Below, in pieces: positions 24,859-33,930 of a DNA stretch of 64,000 nt. The stretch's first letter is position 1; each line of letters begins with the position of its first letter. The notes beneath the pieces were generated by a model, which worked only from the letters and a program-made list of their open reading frames with translations, was not told the DNA's origin and ran no database searches. The position numbers were made by a program, and so were the translations under genes. Where the stretch lies: positions 62,001-126,000 of the forward strand of contig NC_016455.1 of NCBI RefSeq assembly GCF_000235365.1, in the 5' to 3' direction. The stretch comes from Eremothecium cymbalariae DBVPG#7215 (taxonomy: Eukaryota; Ascomycota; Saccharomycetes; Saccharomycetales; Saccharomycetaceae).

Positions 24859-26103
24859 ATGTCTACAGATTTGCTTATTGAAACAGCTCCCTCCTTTTCA
24901 AGCTCTATCCCTGAGCCCCTTCAACAGCGATACACCAACTGGAAAAAGAATACCAGGCTATTATATGAATATTTAAACACTAATTCGACCAAGTGGCCAT
25001 CTTTGACTTGTCAGTTTATGCCTGATATGGACATAGCTTCAGATAAACACAGAATATTACTCTCTTCTTTTACTTCTGCTCAACTACCTGAGGATGAAGC
25101 AATCTATATTAGTGAAATATCTACAATGAAACACATCGCTTGGAGCTCATTGAATAATTTCCACATGGAGGAAATGGAATTTAAAGTTGATAATCAAGTT
25201 AAACTATCGAAGAACCTAACAGAAACAATTAAAATACAATTTCCAGAAGGTGATTGTAATAGAGCACGCTACATGCCTCAAAACCCTGATGTAATTGCTA
25301 GCGCCTCATCCCTTGGATCCGTATACATATTTGACAGGACAAAACATGGATCAAATAGACCCAAAATACTTGGTAACACTTTCAAGTATGACATGGAACT
25401 TAAAGAAGTAGAATCTGGTTGCAATTACGAAGCATCATCACTGGCTTGGAATTACCAACGGAGTGGCATATTGGCGGCGTCTTACAGTGACGGTGACGTT
25501 AAGATCTGGGATATCACGAAGTATAACAAAGCTCAACCGCAATTGACAGTTCCAGATCTGAGATGGCAAGTAGATAAAGAAGGCGCAAATGAAGTATCTT
25601 GGATGGTTCATCATAGTTCTATCCTGGCCGTTTGTGGAGAGGGTAATGGTTTAACCATCCTGGACACTAGAACACCTACAACATTCAGTACAAAGAGACA
25701 CAGTTGTCACACTGGTGGAATAAATGCGGTACAATTCAACTACGATAATGATTTTCTTCTGTGTTCTGCGGATTCCGAAGGTACCCTAAACATTTGTGAT
25801 ATAAGGCAATTAGAACATCCCGTCAAAACTTGGTCCCATTTGGATGCAGTTTCTACCATACAATGGAATCCAAAATTCCCAACCGTCATAGCCTCGGCAG
25901 GCCAAAATGATGGCCTAGTCAAGATATGGGATTTAGCCCAGGAGGATGATCCTTTAGTTTTTATACATGGCGGTCATATGCTCGGCGTCAATGACATCGC
26001 TTGGAACCATCATGACCCCTGGGTAATGTGCAGTGTGTCCAATGATAATTCAGTACACATATGGAAACCAGCAGCAAACATTGTTAATGGTAACAACTCT
26101 TGA
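24859..26103 (+). CDS. MSI1: CAF-1 small subunit, histone-binding WD40 protein Msi1
   Basis: p50/RbAp48-like subunit of chromatin assembly factor 1, which deposits H3-H4 behind replication forks; in S. cerevisiae it also dampens RAS signalling when overexpressed. 414 residues (S. cerevisiae 422). N-terminal H4-binding helix region RYTNWKKNTRLLYEYLNTNSTKWPSLTCQF, followed by a seven-bladed WD40 propeller ending GVNDIAWNHHDPWVMCSVSNDNSVHIWKP. ATG 24859 is used; the upstream in-frame extension opens only at a TTG. Position matches YBR195C. Confidence 0.95.
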   Translation: MSTDLLIETAPSFSSSIPEPLQQRYTNWKKNTRLLYEYLNTNSTKWPSLTCQFMPDMDIASDKHRILLSSFTSAQLPEDEAIYISEISTMKHIAWSSLNNFHMEEMEFKVDNQVKLSKNLTETIKIQFPEGDCNRARYMPQNPDVIASASSLGSVYIFDRTKHGSNRPKILGNTFKYDMELKEVESGCNYEASSLAWNYQRSGILAASYSDGDVKIWDITKYNKAQPQLTVPDLRWQVDKEGANEVSWMVHHSSILAVCGEGNGLTILDTRTPTTFSTKRHSCHTGGINAVQFNYDNDFLLCSADSEGTLNICDIRQLEHPVKTWSHLDAVSTIQWNPKFPTVIASAGQNDGLVKIWDLAQEDDPLVFIHGGHMLGVNDIAWNHHDPWVMCSVSNDNSVHIWKPAANIVNGNNS

Positions 26104-26206
26104 ATAGAGAGTCTAAGGTTAGTTCGCTCCAGTTATAGACCCTCTAGTAAGTATTCGCATTGCAGTAGTAATACATAATATTATCAAATGGTCACATGAC
26201 CTATAA

Positions 26207-26211
26207 CCAAT
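26207..26211 (+). promoter_or_regulatory. CCAAT box (Hap-type) before ATP4
   Basis: AACCAATCAG, about 170 bases before the ATP4 start, fits the Hap2/3/4/5 target common in yeast respiratory gene promoters. Match is seen; function inferred. Confidence 0.45.
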
Positions 26212-26379
26212 CAGTTTCTTGGATTCATAACCCACACACCACATTCAGCTTAGCTGTTGTTTCTCGTTGCGATAAAATTTTCGAAAGATATATACCCTAG
26301 ATAAAGGTAGTAAGCGAACAGAAGTCATTCTCTATAGCAAACGATAACTCCCTCTAGGAATCCAAGGATAATCACAGAG

Positions 26380-27364
26380 ATGTCTTTCCGTGCTTTGACT
26401 GTTAGGGCGTCTGCCAAACCCATGTTAGCCCTCGGAATGCGTCATGCTCCGTATGTTTTGGACTTTTATTTTCGATCTTGATTGAATTGGTTGGAGGCTA
26501 TTTTTAAAGATCCCTTTTACATTTGTTACGAATTATGAAGGAAATGTTATTTACCCATTTCCATGTTCTAGTGCGATGGTTCTGTTCTAAACAAGTTAAC
26601 AATGGCATTAATCTTTTGTTTTTGTCTCTAGGTGTATTGGGTGGTCAGATCAGGCTCTAATAAATTTACTCCAAGCGTTAATGAAGCGTCAAAATAGTTC
26701 ATATTACTAACATATTCTGATTAGAATTGGTGCTCGTCTTCTTTCAACACCTGCCCCAGAAGATCCAAAAGTGAAGGCATCTGCAATCCTTAATGCTTTG
26801 CCTGGTAATTCTGCTTTATCCAAGACTGGTATCCTGGCTACCTCTGCGGCTGCGGCTTTGTATGCCATATCTAACGAGTTGTATGTTATAGATGCTGAAA
26901 CAATCTTAGTGGGTACATTCGCTGGTGTGTGTGTCTTGATTGCCAAGTTGCTAGCTCCTTTGTACAAAGATTTCGCTGATAACAGAATCAAGCATGTTTC
27001 TAATATCCTAAATTCCTCTAGAACAAAACACGTTGATGCTGTTAAGTCTAGGATTGACTCTGTGTCGGAATTAAAAAATGTTACTACTACTACCAAAGTC
27101 TTGTTTGATGTTTCTAAAGAAACCCTTGAATTGGAAGCAAAAGCCTTTGAGTTAAAGCAACAAGTTGAATTGGCTGCGGAGGCTAAATCAGTTTTGGATT
27201 CATGGGTGAGATACGAGGCTTCTGTTCGTCAAATGCAACAGCAGCAACTGACTGAATCTGTCATTGCTAAGGTTAAAACTGAATTGGTCAATCCAAAGTT
27301 CCAGGAGAGGGTTTTGCAACAATCCGTTGCTGATGTTGAAAAATTATTGGCCAATTTGAAATGA
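26380..27364 (+). CDS. ATP4: F1Fo ATP synthase subunit b (one intron)
   Basis: Peripheral-stalk subunit of mitochondrial ATP synthase in the inner membrane. Exon 1 is 26380-26450 and encodes the first 23 residues of a basic mitochondrial presequence (MSFRALTVRASAKPMLALGM). Intron 26451-26724 has a GTATGT donor, TACTAAC at 26705-26711 and a TTAG acceptor only 13 bases after the branch site. Exon 2 is 26725-27364. About 236 residues (S. cerevisiae 244). Two hydrophobic segments (around NALPGNSALSKTG to YAISNEL and ILVGTFAGVCVLIAKLL), then a long charged helix ending VLDSWVRYEAS and KFQERVLQQSVADVEKLL. The S. cerevisiae gene, as I recall, has no intron. Position matches YPL078C. Confidence 0.94.
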
Positions 27365-27780
27365 TGAACTTGGTGGTCTAAAAGCCAAAGTTTTGACCTT
27401 TGCGTTATTATCAAATAAGAGAAGCTGCGGTGATTTATTGCAACTTCATGTGACATCTGTATTCTTAGTGGGCCCTTTATGATTAGATATTCAGAAATTA
27501 CTTGCCTTTTTTAAAAAACAATCAAATAACCAACTCAATGAAATATGTAGGGAACACATCACCATTTATATGTATATTTATATATGTATAACGCCTTATA
27601 TATTTATATCGATTGACATTTTTACGACTACACGTTTAATGGCAGGTTACGTTTTGGAATGCTTTAATGCTTTCAACTCTTGCTCCAGATTTCTTATCGG
27701 AGGTAGGTACACAATGTTTGTATAATGAAAAACATTTATGAACTACTGCAGAATAAAGATCAGATAATAAAAGCACAGTA
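27365..27780. other. ATP4 3' region / MED8 promoter
   Basis: 416 bp, AT-rich with TATATATA-type runs around 27566-27610. Nothing else recognised. Confidence 0.5.
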
Positions 27781-28449
27781 ATGTCACAACCAGCAGCTTT
27801 AACTGATCCCTTGGGTAGTGTACCAAAATATGATTTTTCTAATGTACCGGTTCAAGCATTTGATGCCGTCAGAATGAAACTAGCCCAACTTACTCATTCC
27901 TTGTCTAAGATTAGAGATGACTTGTCTAAAGCAGACTTGCCCCAATGGTATTCCTTGCAGTCGCAACTTACTGTCACATTAACCCAACTTTCTTCTCTCA
28001 ATTCAACACTACAGCATTTTGAAGAATTACTGGATTCCACCGTTCCATACCCGCTTCCTCATTTTCCGACCACTGCACATGAAGGACTATTAACTACCTT
28101 GATGAGGAAGAAACAAATACCTGAAGTTGAAGCTTGGATAAAGGATGCCATTGATCATAGTGGAATAGATATAAATAATGAGAATCAAGAGGACTTAGAG
28201 AAGTTTATACAGAAGGATAAAGCTATCACAAATTGGGCATTGGATTTCATAAATCACGAGCATAGCAATTATTCATTCCAAGGCCTATACACCGCAGAGG
28301 ATCTTTCAAATGGTGCAGGAGATTCCAAGATCCCGCTTTATAGGTCTACAACATTTAAGACTAAAAATGTGTCGCCGTTTTCGATCGATAGCGTGCTGAA
28401 GTATATCTACCAAGGTAGTACTAATGAATCTTCCTCCGTAAGTGAGTAA
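27781..28449 (+). CDS. MED8: Mediator head-module subunit Med8
   Basis: Component of the RNA polymerase II Mediator head module. 222 residues (S. cerevisiae 223). Conserved N-terminal helix bundle: [62 protein letters not shown]-terminal helix [13 protein letters not shown], the part that in S. cerevisiae docks on Med18/Med20. The stop codon lies in a short GTGA/GTAA repeat (28438-28460). Position matches YBR193C. Confidence 0.95.
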   Translation: MSQPAALTDPLGSVPKYDFSNVPVQAFDAVRMKLAQLTHSLSKIRDDLSKADLPQWYSLQSQLTVTLTQLSSLNSTLQHFEELLDSTVPYPLPHFPTTAHEGLLTTLMRKKQIPEVEAWIKDAIDHSGIDINNENQEDLEKFIQKDKAITNWALDFINHEHSNYSFQGLYTAEDLSNGAGDSKIPLYRSTTFKTKNVSPFSIDSVLKYIYQGSTNESSSVSE

Positions 28450-28631
28450 GTGAGTGAGTGATAATCTCAATAATTACATGTGTTTTCCATCATAGATAGG
28501 GATATATATATCCACATAATACATTCAAATATATTGAGGCTACTTACTGATATGGATGTTTGACTATTAACAAGAAATTTTACTTACATGGGTCCTATGA
28601 GAAACTATATCGTCACTACCAAATTATGGTA

Positions 28632-29738
28632 TTAAGATAGTAACTTTATTACAAGTTCCCAGGTTCCAAACATGATGATACTATTTGGAACTGTTCTTAA
28701 CAAATGAGGGGTTAATCCACCGTACATGGATCTGAACCCTTCTTCTTTGAAGATAATTCTAAATGATTGTAGTAGGCCCGTATATTTGAGTTTCCCATTT
28801 TCAACTGGAGCCTGTCTCAATCTCGTCCTGATAACCTCATGTGGGTAGGTAATAATACTTGCAAAAAGTTTAGCAGCACCAGCACCACCAGATCTTTGGC
28901 ACCATTCCTTTATTTTCAAGTAAGTACTCTTGTTCTCTTCGCTAATGTCACCAAATTCTTCTATGGATCTTTGCTTTACAATACGTTTCATCTGCTCGTA
29001 AAGTACCCATTGCAATATACTTTCCACGGATCCAAGATATGATGCGCTTAAGCCTTTATACAATCCCAGAATACCTTCATTCCTCACGACATTCTTTATA
29101 CAATCCCATGAATTTTTATATTTCCTTGCAGTACTCTTTTCAGCTTTATCAAGTTGTAACCTGGTTTTGACTAACCAGATAGGATTAGTAGCTGTAGATG
29201 TAGCCCATCCAGCAGTAGCACCAGCTAGAAAATGAATTGAAGGAGATTCTTCGCCGTTATTAAACAGCCTGGAACATATATCTTTTGTGGTGCCATAAGT
29301 AAAGAAATTTATGCTTCTCGCAGGGATAACACCAATAAGATTTGGCCCTAATCCCTTAAACAGACTCCTAAATCCCTCTTGACTATATAAATTATGGATT
29401 ATTCCGAAAGTTTCTTTAAAATGAATCAATCCTCTGGAGACTATATTTATTGGAGTCGTTATTGGAGCAGCATTACTCCTATATGCCGTTTGAAACATAC
29501 TACTCTGTAAACGGGTCTTAACAACATCAAATGGGCATGTTACAACAGCACCCATAACGCCACCGATACCTCCTGCAACGAAATGGACCCAAGGTGGTGT
29601 TTGGCTATAATTTTTGATCTTATCTTGTAATAATATTGGTGATGCATCTTTTAGGTTTGATGACTTTTCATCACTTGCCAGGTATGGCATTGATTCAATA
29701 GCCTCCTTTTCTAGCTTCTCAAAACTTTTCCTGCCCAT
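28632..29738 (-). CDS. RIM2: Mitochondrial pyrimidine nucleotide carrier
   Basis: SLC25-type carrier of the inner mitochondrial membrane that exchanges pyrimidine (deoxy)nucleotides and supports mtDNA maintenance. 368 residues (S. cerevisiae 377). Three carrier repeats with signature motifs PFDVVKTRL, PIWLVKTRL and PHEVIRTRL; the second carries the Trp characteristic of nucleotide carriers. Ends in LRTVPNSIIMFGTWELV. Convergent with MED8; position matches YBR192W. Confidence 0.95.
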   Translation of the reverse strand: MGRKSFEKLEKEAIESMPYLASDEKSSNLKDASPILLQDKIKNYSQTPPWVHFVAGGIGGVMGAVVTCPFDVVKTRLQSSMFQTAYRSNAAPITTPINIVSRGLIHFKETFGIIHNLYSQEGFRSLFKGLGPNLIGVIPARSINFFTYGTTKDICSRLFNNGEESPSIHFLAGATAGWATSTATNPIWLVKTRLQLDKAEKSTARKYKNSWDCIKNVVRNEGILGLYKGLSASYLGSVESILQWVLYEQMKRIVKQRSIEEFGDISEENKSTYLKIKEWCQRSGGAGAAKLFASIITYPHEVIRTRLRQAPVENGKLKYTGLLQSFRIIFKEEGFRSMYGGLTPHLLRTVPNSIIMFGTWELVIKLLS

Positions 29739-30306
29739 TTTGAAGAACGAAAATGTTAATAAATAAAGGCTTTCTTTGTACTAGCAAAGCTTATTACTTG
29801 GTTTCCAGAATATCGCAATACAGCTACGGTCACGTATATATTCTGCGCTGGGTGTGTTTAAAACAAACTAGCAAATAGCAAAGTAACAAAAGATAAGAGC
29901 ACCTTATATTTCAGTAATAATCCACACACTAGATATGAAACAGCCTATATTGGGGTTGGATGAATGTCTCCTATGGCTATAAACCTTCATTTTATTAGAA
30001 GTTATCGCATGTTTATGAGGCGATGAGATGGAAAGTTTTAAAATTTTCACAGGAGACCGTTTAGGATTGCCTACAGTTTAACAGTATTATCAGATACCGA
30101 ATTGGCAGCTTGTATATAATATGGACGCCTGCTCCTTTGAAAGGACGGCAACCAACGGTGTATTGAAGTGTTTCTAAATAAATTAAAAAGTGGAAGCTTT
30201 ATGGGGTACGTGCACAATTAGTATATGTTAGACACTATATGTAATATTTTCACATTATACGGAATTCCATTAACAAAAAACTTTTAAAGACTCAAAGTTG
30301 AGTAGC
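29739..30306. promoter_or_regulatory. RIM2 upstream region with PAC and RRPE-like motifs
   Basis: 568 bp between the RIM2 start and the RPL21 stop. GCGATGAG at 30020-30027 (PAC) and AAAATTTTCA at 30040-30049 (RRPE-like, minus strand) lie close together, about 280-310 bases from RIM2. No gene or clear snoRNA was found. Confidence 0.45.
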
Positions 30307-31132
30307 TTAAATGAAGGTTTCGTATGGAACTGGAGACAAGGTCTGTGGAATGTTACCTTCGGTGGAGACGACACGAGATTCTCTTGGTTTAGCTGGTTGT
30401 CTTTTTAATTGAACAGCAACACCGTTAGCCTTAGCTTCAGCCTTCTTAGCAGCATTGGTCTTGACTCTTTCCAAGAACTCTTGTCTACATTTGGAGTGCT
30501 TAATGTGCTCAACTCTCAAGTTCAATCTCTTTTCAATGTATCTGTTACCAACCATCTTGTTAACGATCACACCAACGGAGGACTTGGTAACGTTATAGAT
30601 AACACCGGTCTTACCTTGGTAGAACTTGTGTGGCATACCCTTGTGGATGGCACCGTTAGCCTTGATGTCAACGATGTCACCAACCTTGTACACCTTCAAG
30701 TAGGTGGACAATGGGATAGTTCCGGACTTTCTAAAGTCCCTTTGGAACATGTAACGAGTACGAGATCTATAACCGTGACTGTAAATTTTTTGTTAGTAAA
30801 CCACGCTACTTTTTCACCAATATGTATGTTCCTGCCTGAAAGGTTGTCTGTCCGTCCATCTCATATGTTACCTGATTGCAACGTACCACGAAATCCATTA
30901 TCATTTATCTGTGTTGTGTTGTTGTATCGACGGTAAATCTTCACAAAATTTACAAATATTGAATATATTGAATACTCAAGATTTGTGCCCATGTAAGTTA
31001 TCCTTCCTCATCAAAAACACCTCTCAATATCCATCTAGAAAGAAAACCTCAACTAACGTAGACAACCTCATTCTCACAAGAACTATCCATATAGCTGCTA
31101 AAAATCCAACAACTCACATACGATTTACCCAT
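30307..31132 (-). CDS. RPL21A: 60S ribosomal protein L21 (one intron)
   Basis: eL21 of the large ribosomal subunit. Exon 1 is 31122-31132 (ATGGGTAAATC, 11 bases) and exon 2 is 30307-30778. Intron 30779-31121 (343 bases) has GTATGT, TACTAAC at 30792-30798 (minus strand) and a TACAG acceptor. The spliced protein is exactly 160 residues, the family length, beginning MGKSHGYRSRTRYMFQRD and ending PVPYETFI. Very strong codon bias. Only one copy here, at the place where S. cerevisiae has RPL21A (YBR191W) and RPL21B (YPL079W). Confidence 0.97.
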
Positions 31133-31185
31133 CTTTGTTTAATGACCTTATTGCTTGTCGTCTTTGCTGAGTTACAGTGACCACA

Positions 31186-31209
31186 GAGCAGTTGTAGCTA
31201 CGCTGCTCT
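31186..31209. repeat. Imperfect palindrome in the RPL21 leader
   Basis: AGAGCAG, TT, GTAGCTAC, G, CTGCTCT: 7-bp outer arms around an 8-bp self-complementary core, 54-77 bases upstream of the RPL21 start. It may sit in the 5' leader. Seen directly. Confidence 0.6.
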
Positions 31210-31550
31210 AAAACTTTTCATAAACCTCTTGCGGCGTAGCTCGTGTATCCCAGCAAAGGCGGGCGGTGAAGCTGGGGAACACAGCTCTGCGAAGGTGGGT
31301 TGGGATGGTTGGCGACCTGGCGGTGCGCGGTGAGCATGCAACTAGCGGCCTCTGCCGAGCAGAGCTGTGGGATGGGACCAAGCCTCGACTAGGCGCTGCC
31401 GGGAGAGTCCTGAGAGGGACGCGAGGGGGGCCCGCCCCAGTAACTCACCTGGTGCTAGACAGGAGGTTACAACCAGCACACCGCGCGTTGGTGTTTTCCG
31501 AGTCGCGACATTCAATACACAAGCCAGTAGTATCAGTTAGAGAAATTATA

Positions 31551-31563
31551 GATGTATGGGTGT
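31551..31563 (-). promoter_or_regulatory. Rap1-type site upstream of RPL21
   Basis: ACACCCATACATC on the minus strand, a full match to the yeast Rap1 consensus found at ribosomal protein promoters, 419 bases before the RPL21 start. Confidence 0.7.
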
Positions 31564-31960
31564 GAGCAGTCACACAGATCTGGATATTTCCAGCGTTGGT
31601 GGTAGCTTAACCGTATGTATGCTACGCATATATATAGATGTATAAGCTGATAACTCCCAGGGCAACGGCAACATAAAGGCGCTGTAGGATGGACCATCGC
31701 CGTACATTTTGTTGAGTGATGGTCTATGTTTTCTATGGGGGTTAAAGATATGTGTTGTCAAATAATACATAATGTACAAGTTTATGTAGTCATCGTAAAT
31801 AGGGCAGAGATGGATAACAAGAACATAAGAATCGTTCCTATTTCTCACTCTAGGGTTCTATTCGGAGACATCAAAAAAATTAAAAATGGATGAACTTTAA
31901 AAACCAATATAAAATCGCTATAATAAAAGGCTCATTCTATCGGTCGCTGCGGTACACCGT

Positions 31961-32964
31961 TTATTCTTCGTCCTCAGCATCTCCAGAAGCAGCAGCAGCT
32001 CTCTTTCTGGCAACTCTGCCTGGTCTGCCACCGCCGAATGGAGAAGTGACAGCAAAGTCAATGTGCTTTTCGGAGTCCAATCTGACCATGAAAGATGGGA
32101 TGTTGACAATTTGCTTACCAACAGTAATGTGTCTTTGGGTGATCAAAACTCTGGCGTGGTGGACAGACTTGGCCAAACCCAACTTGTAGACTTGGGTTTG
32201 CAATCTTCTTTCCAAAAAGTCCTCAACCTTCAAAGCCAAGACATAATCCAGCTTCTTCTTGTCTTCAGACAAGACACCGATTCTCACCAATCTTCTGATC
32301 AAGGCGTTACCCTCGAACAATCTCTTTGGGTCCTTCTCGTCTCTAGTCAACAAGTCTCTAGCGGCTCTTCTGATCTTGGACAACTGGAAAGAGATTCTGT
32401 AGATTTCTCTCTTGTTCTTCAAACCATACTCACCAGCCAACTTCAATTCGGCATCCAAACGAGCAGATTCGTAAGGTCTCTTTGGAGTAGAGTAAGTCTT
32501 TGAGTAAGTTCTTGGAGCTCCTGTATATAATGGTTAGTCACGTGTGCTTAAAAGCAGGGGAAAAGCGGCGTGACAAATCGACAACTACGAAGTTCTACGG
32601 GTCCTGTGATGACTGTGATGAGATGCTGCTTCTCTGGGGGGCCCGAAGGCCTCCCCAGACGGCCCTGCCGGCAGGTGGCCTGGCGGCGGCCGCTACCAAC
32701 ATCGGCAGCAGTCGCTTTGCTCACGCTGGAGTGTCGGGTGTCCAGCGCAAAACAAAAATTGAGCCTCCCCATGTGAATGAGAGAGCTCAGAGAAGCGAAT
32801 AATATCCTCATCGCATCAAGGACCCGAACCTCGAAGGGGTGCTGCAGCACCAGAGAGTACGCAGAACACCCCCGGCGCATCGCGGGCCCAGTTGGGGCCC
32901 GCGATGCGCCTCTATAGTATACGATCTGCCACACCTAGGCAACGTGTATATACGTACTTGGCAT
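31961..32964 (-). CDS. RPS9B: 40S ribosomal protein S9 (one intron)
   Basis: uS4 of the small ribosomal subunit. Exon 1 is 32958-32964 (ATGCCAA, 7 bases) and exon 2 is 31961-32520. Intron 32521-32957 (437 bases) uses the variant donor GTACGT, a GACTAAC branch sequence at 32533-32539 and a TACAG acceptor. The spliced protein is 188 residues (S. cerevisiae 195), beginning [21 protein letters not shown], with the S4 RNA-binding part ([25 protein letters not shown]) and an Ala/Glu/Asp tail. A tiny first exon and a structured intron are known for yeast RPS9, where splicing is autoregulated. Single copy between RPL21 and MOT1, as YBR189W/YPL081W. Confidence 0.96.
32633..32659. repeat. GC-rich hairpin inside the RPS9 intron (branch-point half)
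   Basis: TCTGGGG pairs with CCCCAGA, then after one bulged T GGCC pairs with GGCC around a CGAA loop (on the plus strand). It is followed at 32665-32674 by the palindrome CTGCCGGCAG, and GCGGCCGC lies at 32686-32693. Seen directly. Confidence 0.7.
32874..32910. repeat. Perfect 16-bp inverted repeat inside the RPS9 intron (donor side)
   Basis: Arms 32874-32889 (GGCGCATCGCGGGCCC) and 32895-32910 are exact reverse complements separated by five bases. On the RPS9 transcript this hairpin begins 47 bases after the 5' splice site. Very stable; likely a splicing-control element. Confidence 0.85.
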
Positions 32965-33152
32965 TGCGATCTAAGTTTCCTTGGCTTGGTGGTTTGGTTG
33001 TAGTTCTAGTAACTGTGTGAAAAGAAGTTTGCCAAATAAAGATACGTGAAATAGTTTTTGGAAAACAGATTGGAAAATTTAAATATATCGTATGCCTGGC
33101 CTGTGTGTGCGTGCCGTCCCGTCGGACCGGCCTGGCGGGAGGGAGAAATCCC

Positions 33153-33184
33153 GCGGCGGGGGCGGCCACGGCCGCCCCCGCCGC
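33153..33184. repeat. Perfect 15-bp GC-only inverted repeat
   Basis: Arms 33153-33167 (GCGGCGGGGGCGGCC) and 33170-33184 are exact reverse complements separated by two bases, all G or C. It lies 189 bases upstream of the RPS9 start and 750 bases upstream of MOT1. Confidence 0.85.
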
Positions 33185-33420
33185 CGCAGCTGCGCAGGCA
33201 GCGCAGCTTCTGCCGCTGGCTACCGCGCTGGGCCGACCAACGCGCAAATGTACAGATGTTCAGAGCAAACAGTCATATTCCACGCATGGCGCCGCAAAAA
33301 CGTCAACAACAGGAGCGGTGACTGGGCGTAAAAACCTAGCAACCCGCGTCCCGCGTCCTCCCTCCCCCGTCGCCGTTGCCCGCCCTCCCACCTCCAGCCA
33401 AAGGGGAGGCAATAACACTA

Positions 33421-33446
33421 CAAGACGGCGCCATTGCGCCGTCTTG
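33421..33446. repeat. Perfect 11-bp inverted repeat
   Basis: CAAGACGGCGC at 33421-33431, loop CATT, GCGCCGTCTTG at 33436-33446. Between RPS9 and MOT1. Confidence 0.8.
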
Positions 33447-33603
33447 GGACACACGCCCAGAAAGAAAAGAGATCAGGTAAATCGGGGGCAAGTACCAATC
33501 TCTTTGGTTTCATATAAAAAGAGAGAAAAGGGGAGAGATGAAGAAGCCGATTGTTCGACGCGCAGGTGGGAAGAAGCGGAGCTTGAATAAGCAAAAACTG
33601 AAA

Positions 33604-33617
33604 GTGTGTGTGGGTTT
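33604..33617 (-). promoter_or_regulatory. Rap1-like site in the RPS9/MOT1 intergenic region
   Basis: AAACCCACACACAC on the minus strand resembles the RMACCCRNACAY form of Rap1 sites. It is 640 bases from the RPS9 start, further than usual, so assignment is tentative. Confidence 0.4.
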
Positions 33618-33930
33618 CTTCGGGCCTCCAGCGGTTAACAAAACTCTTTAAAAACATTGAAGACCATCATTACGACGTGGAGAGAGAACTATTAAGGTTG
33701 CGTGTTTTTTTTAAATATAATAAGGGGAAACGAAAGGTTCTAAAAAGCACGAGCAGCAGCAATAAGGAGAACACAGAGAGAGAAACTCAATATATACATA
33801 GCGCATAGTTTGAAACCAAAAACAAACACAATCGCGCATAATACACGAAAAAGCAAACCGGCATTACGCAGCTTAGCAAGACATACAGAAGGGAAAAAAC
33901 CAATAAGACTCCGGATAAAAAACATAGCAA

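Larger units (their letters stand above)
31133..31960. other. GC-rich RPL21 upstream region
   Basis: 828 bp between RPL21 exon 1 and the RPS9 stop. From about 31230 to 31500 it is far more GC-rich than the flanks and holds nested inverted repeats (31280-31290 with 31359-31369; 31258-31264 with 31430-31436). The remainder is AT-rich 3' region of RPS9. Open frames inside (31266-31565, 31570-31848) have no recognisable content. Confidence 0.55.
32965..33930. other. Divergent RPS9/MOT1 intergenic region
   Basis: 966 bp, GC-rich over about 33090-33460, then A-rich toward MOT1. Contains the inverted repeats listed separately, a short CTGCGC/GCGCAG hairpin near 33190-33206 and a Rap1-like site. Open frames at 33058-33590 are by-products of high GC. 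TATATA at 33793-33798 may serve MOT1. Confidence 0.5.

Noticed and set aside
30409..30936. 175-codon plus-strand open frame opposite RPL21
   Set aside because: Antisense of a strongly codon-biased ribosomal protein exon and its intron; no independent evidence.
31230..31500. RNase P or SRP RNA gene
   Set aside because: A short resemblance (GGGGAACACAG) to part of yeast RNase P RNA was seen, but other conserved blocks and a polymerase III terminator are missing.
31266..31565. 99-codon plus-strand open frame in the GC-rich RPL21 upstream region
   Set aside because: High GC lowers stop frequency; the protein has no recognisable content and it lies in the RPL21 promoter.
33105..33590. 161-codon open frame upstream of MOT1
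   Set aside because: Ala/Pro/Arg-rich by composition only, overlaps the GC palindromes, several frames are open at once.
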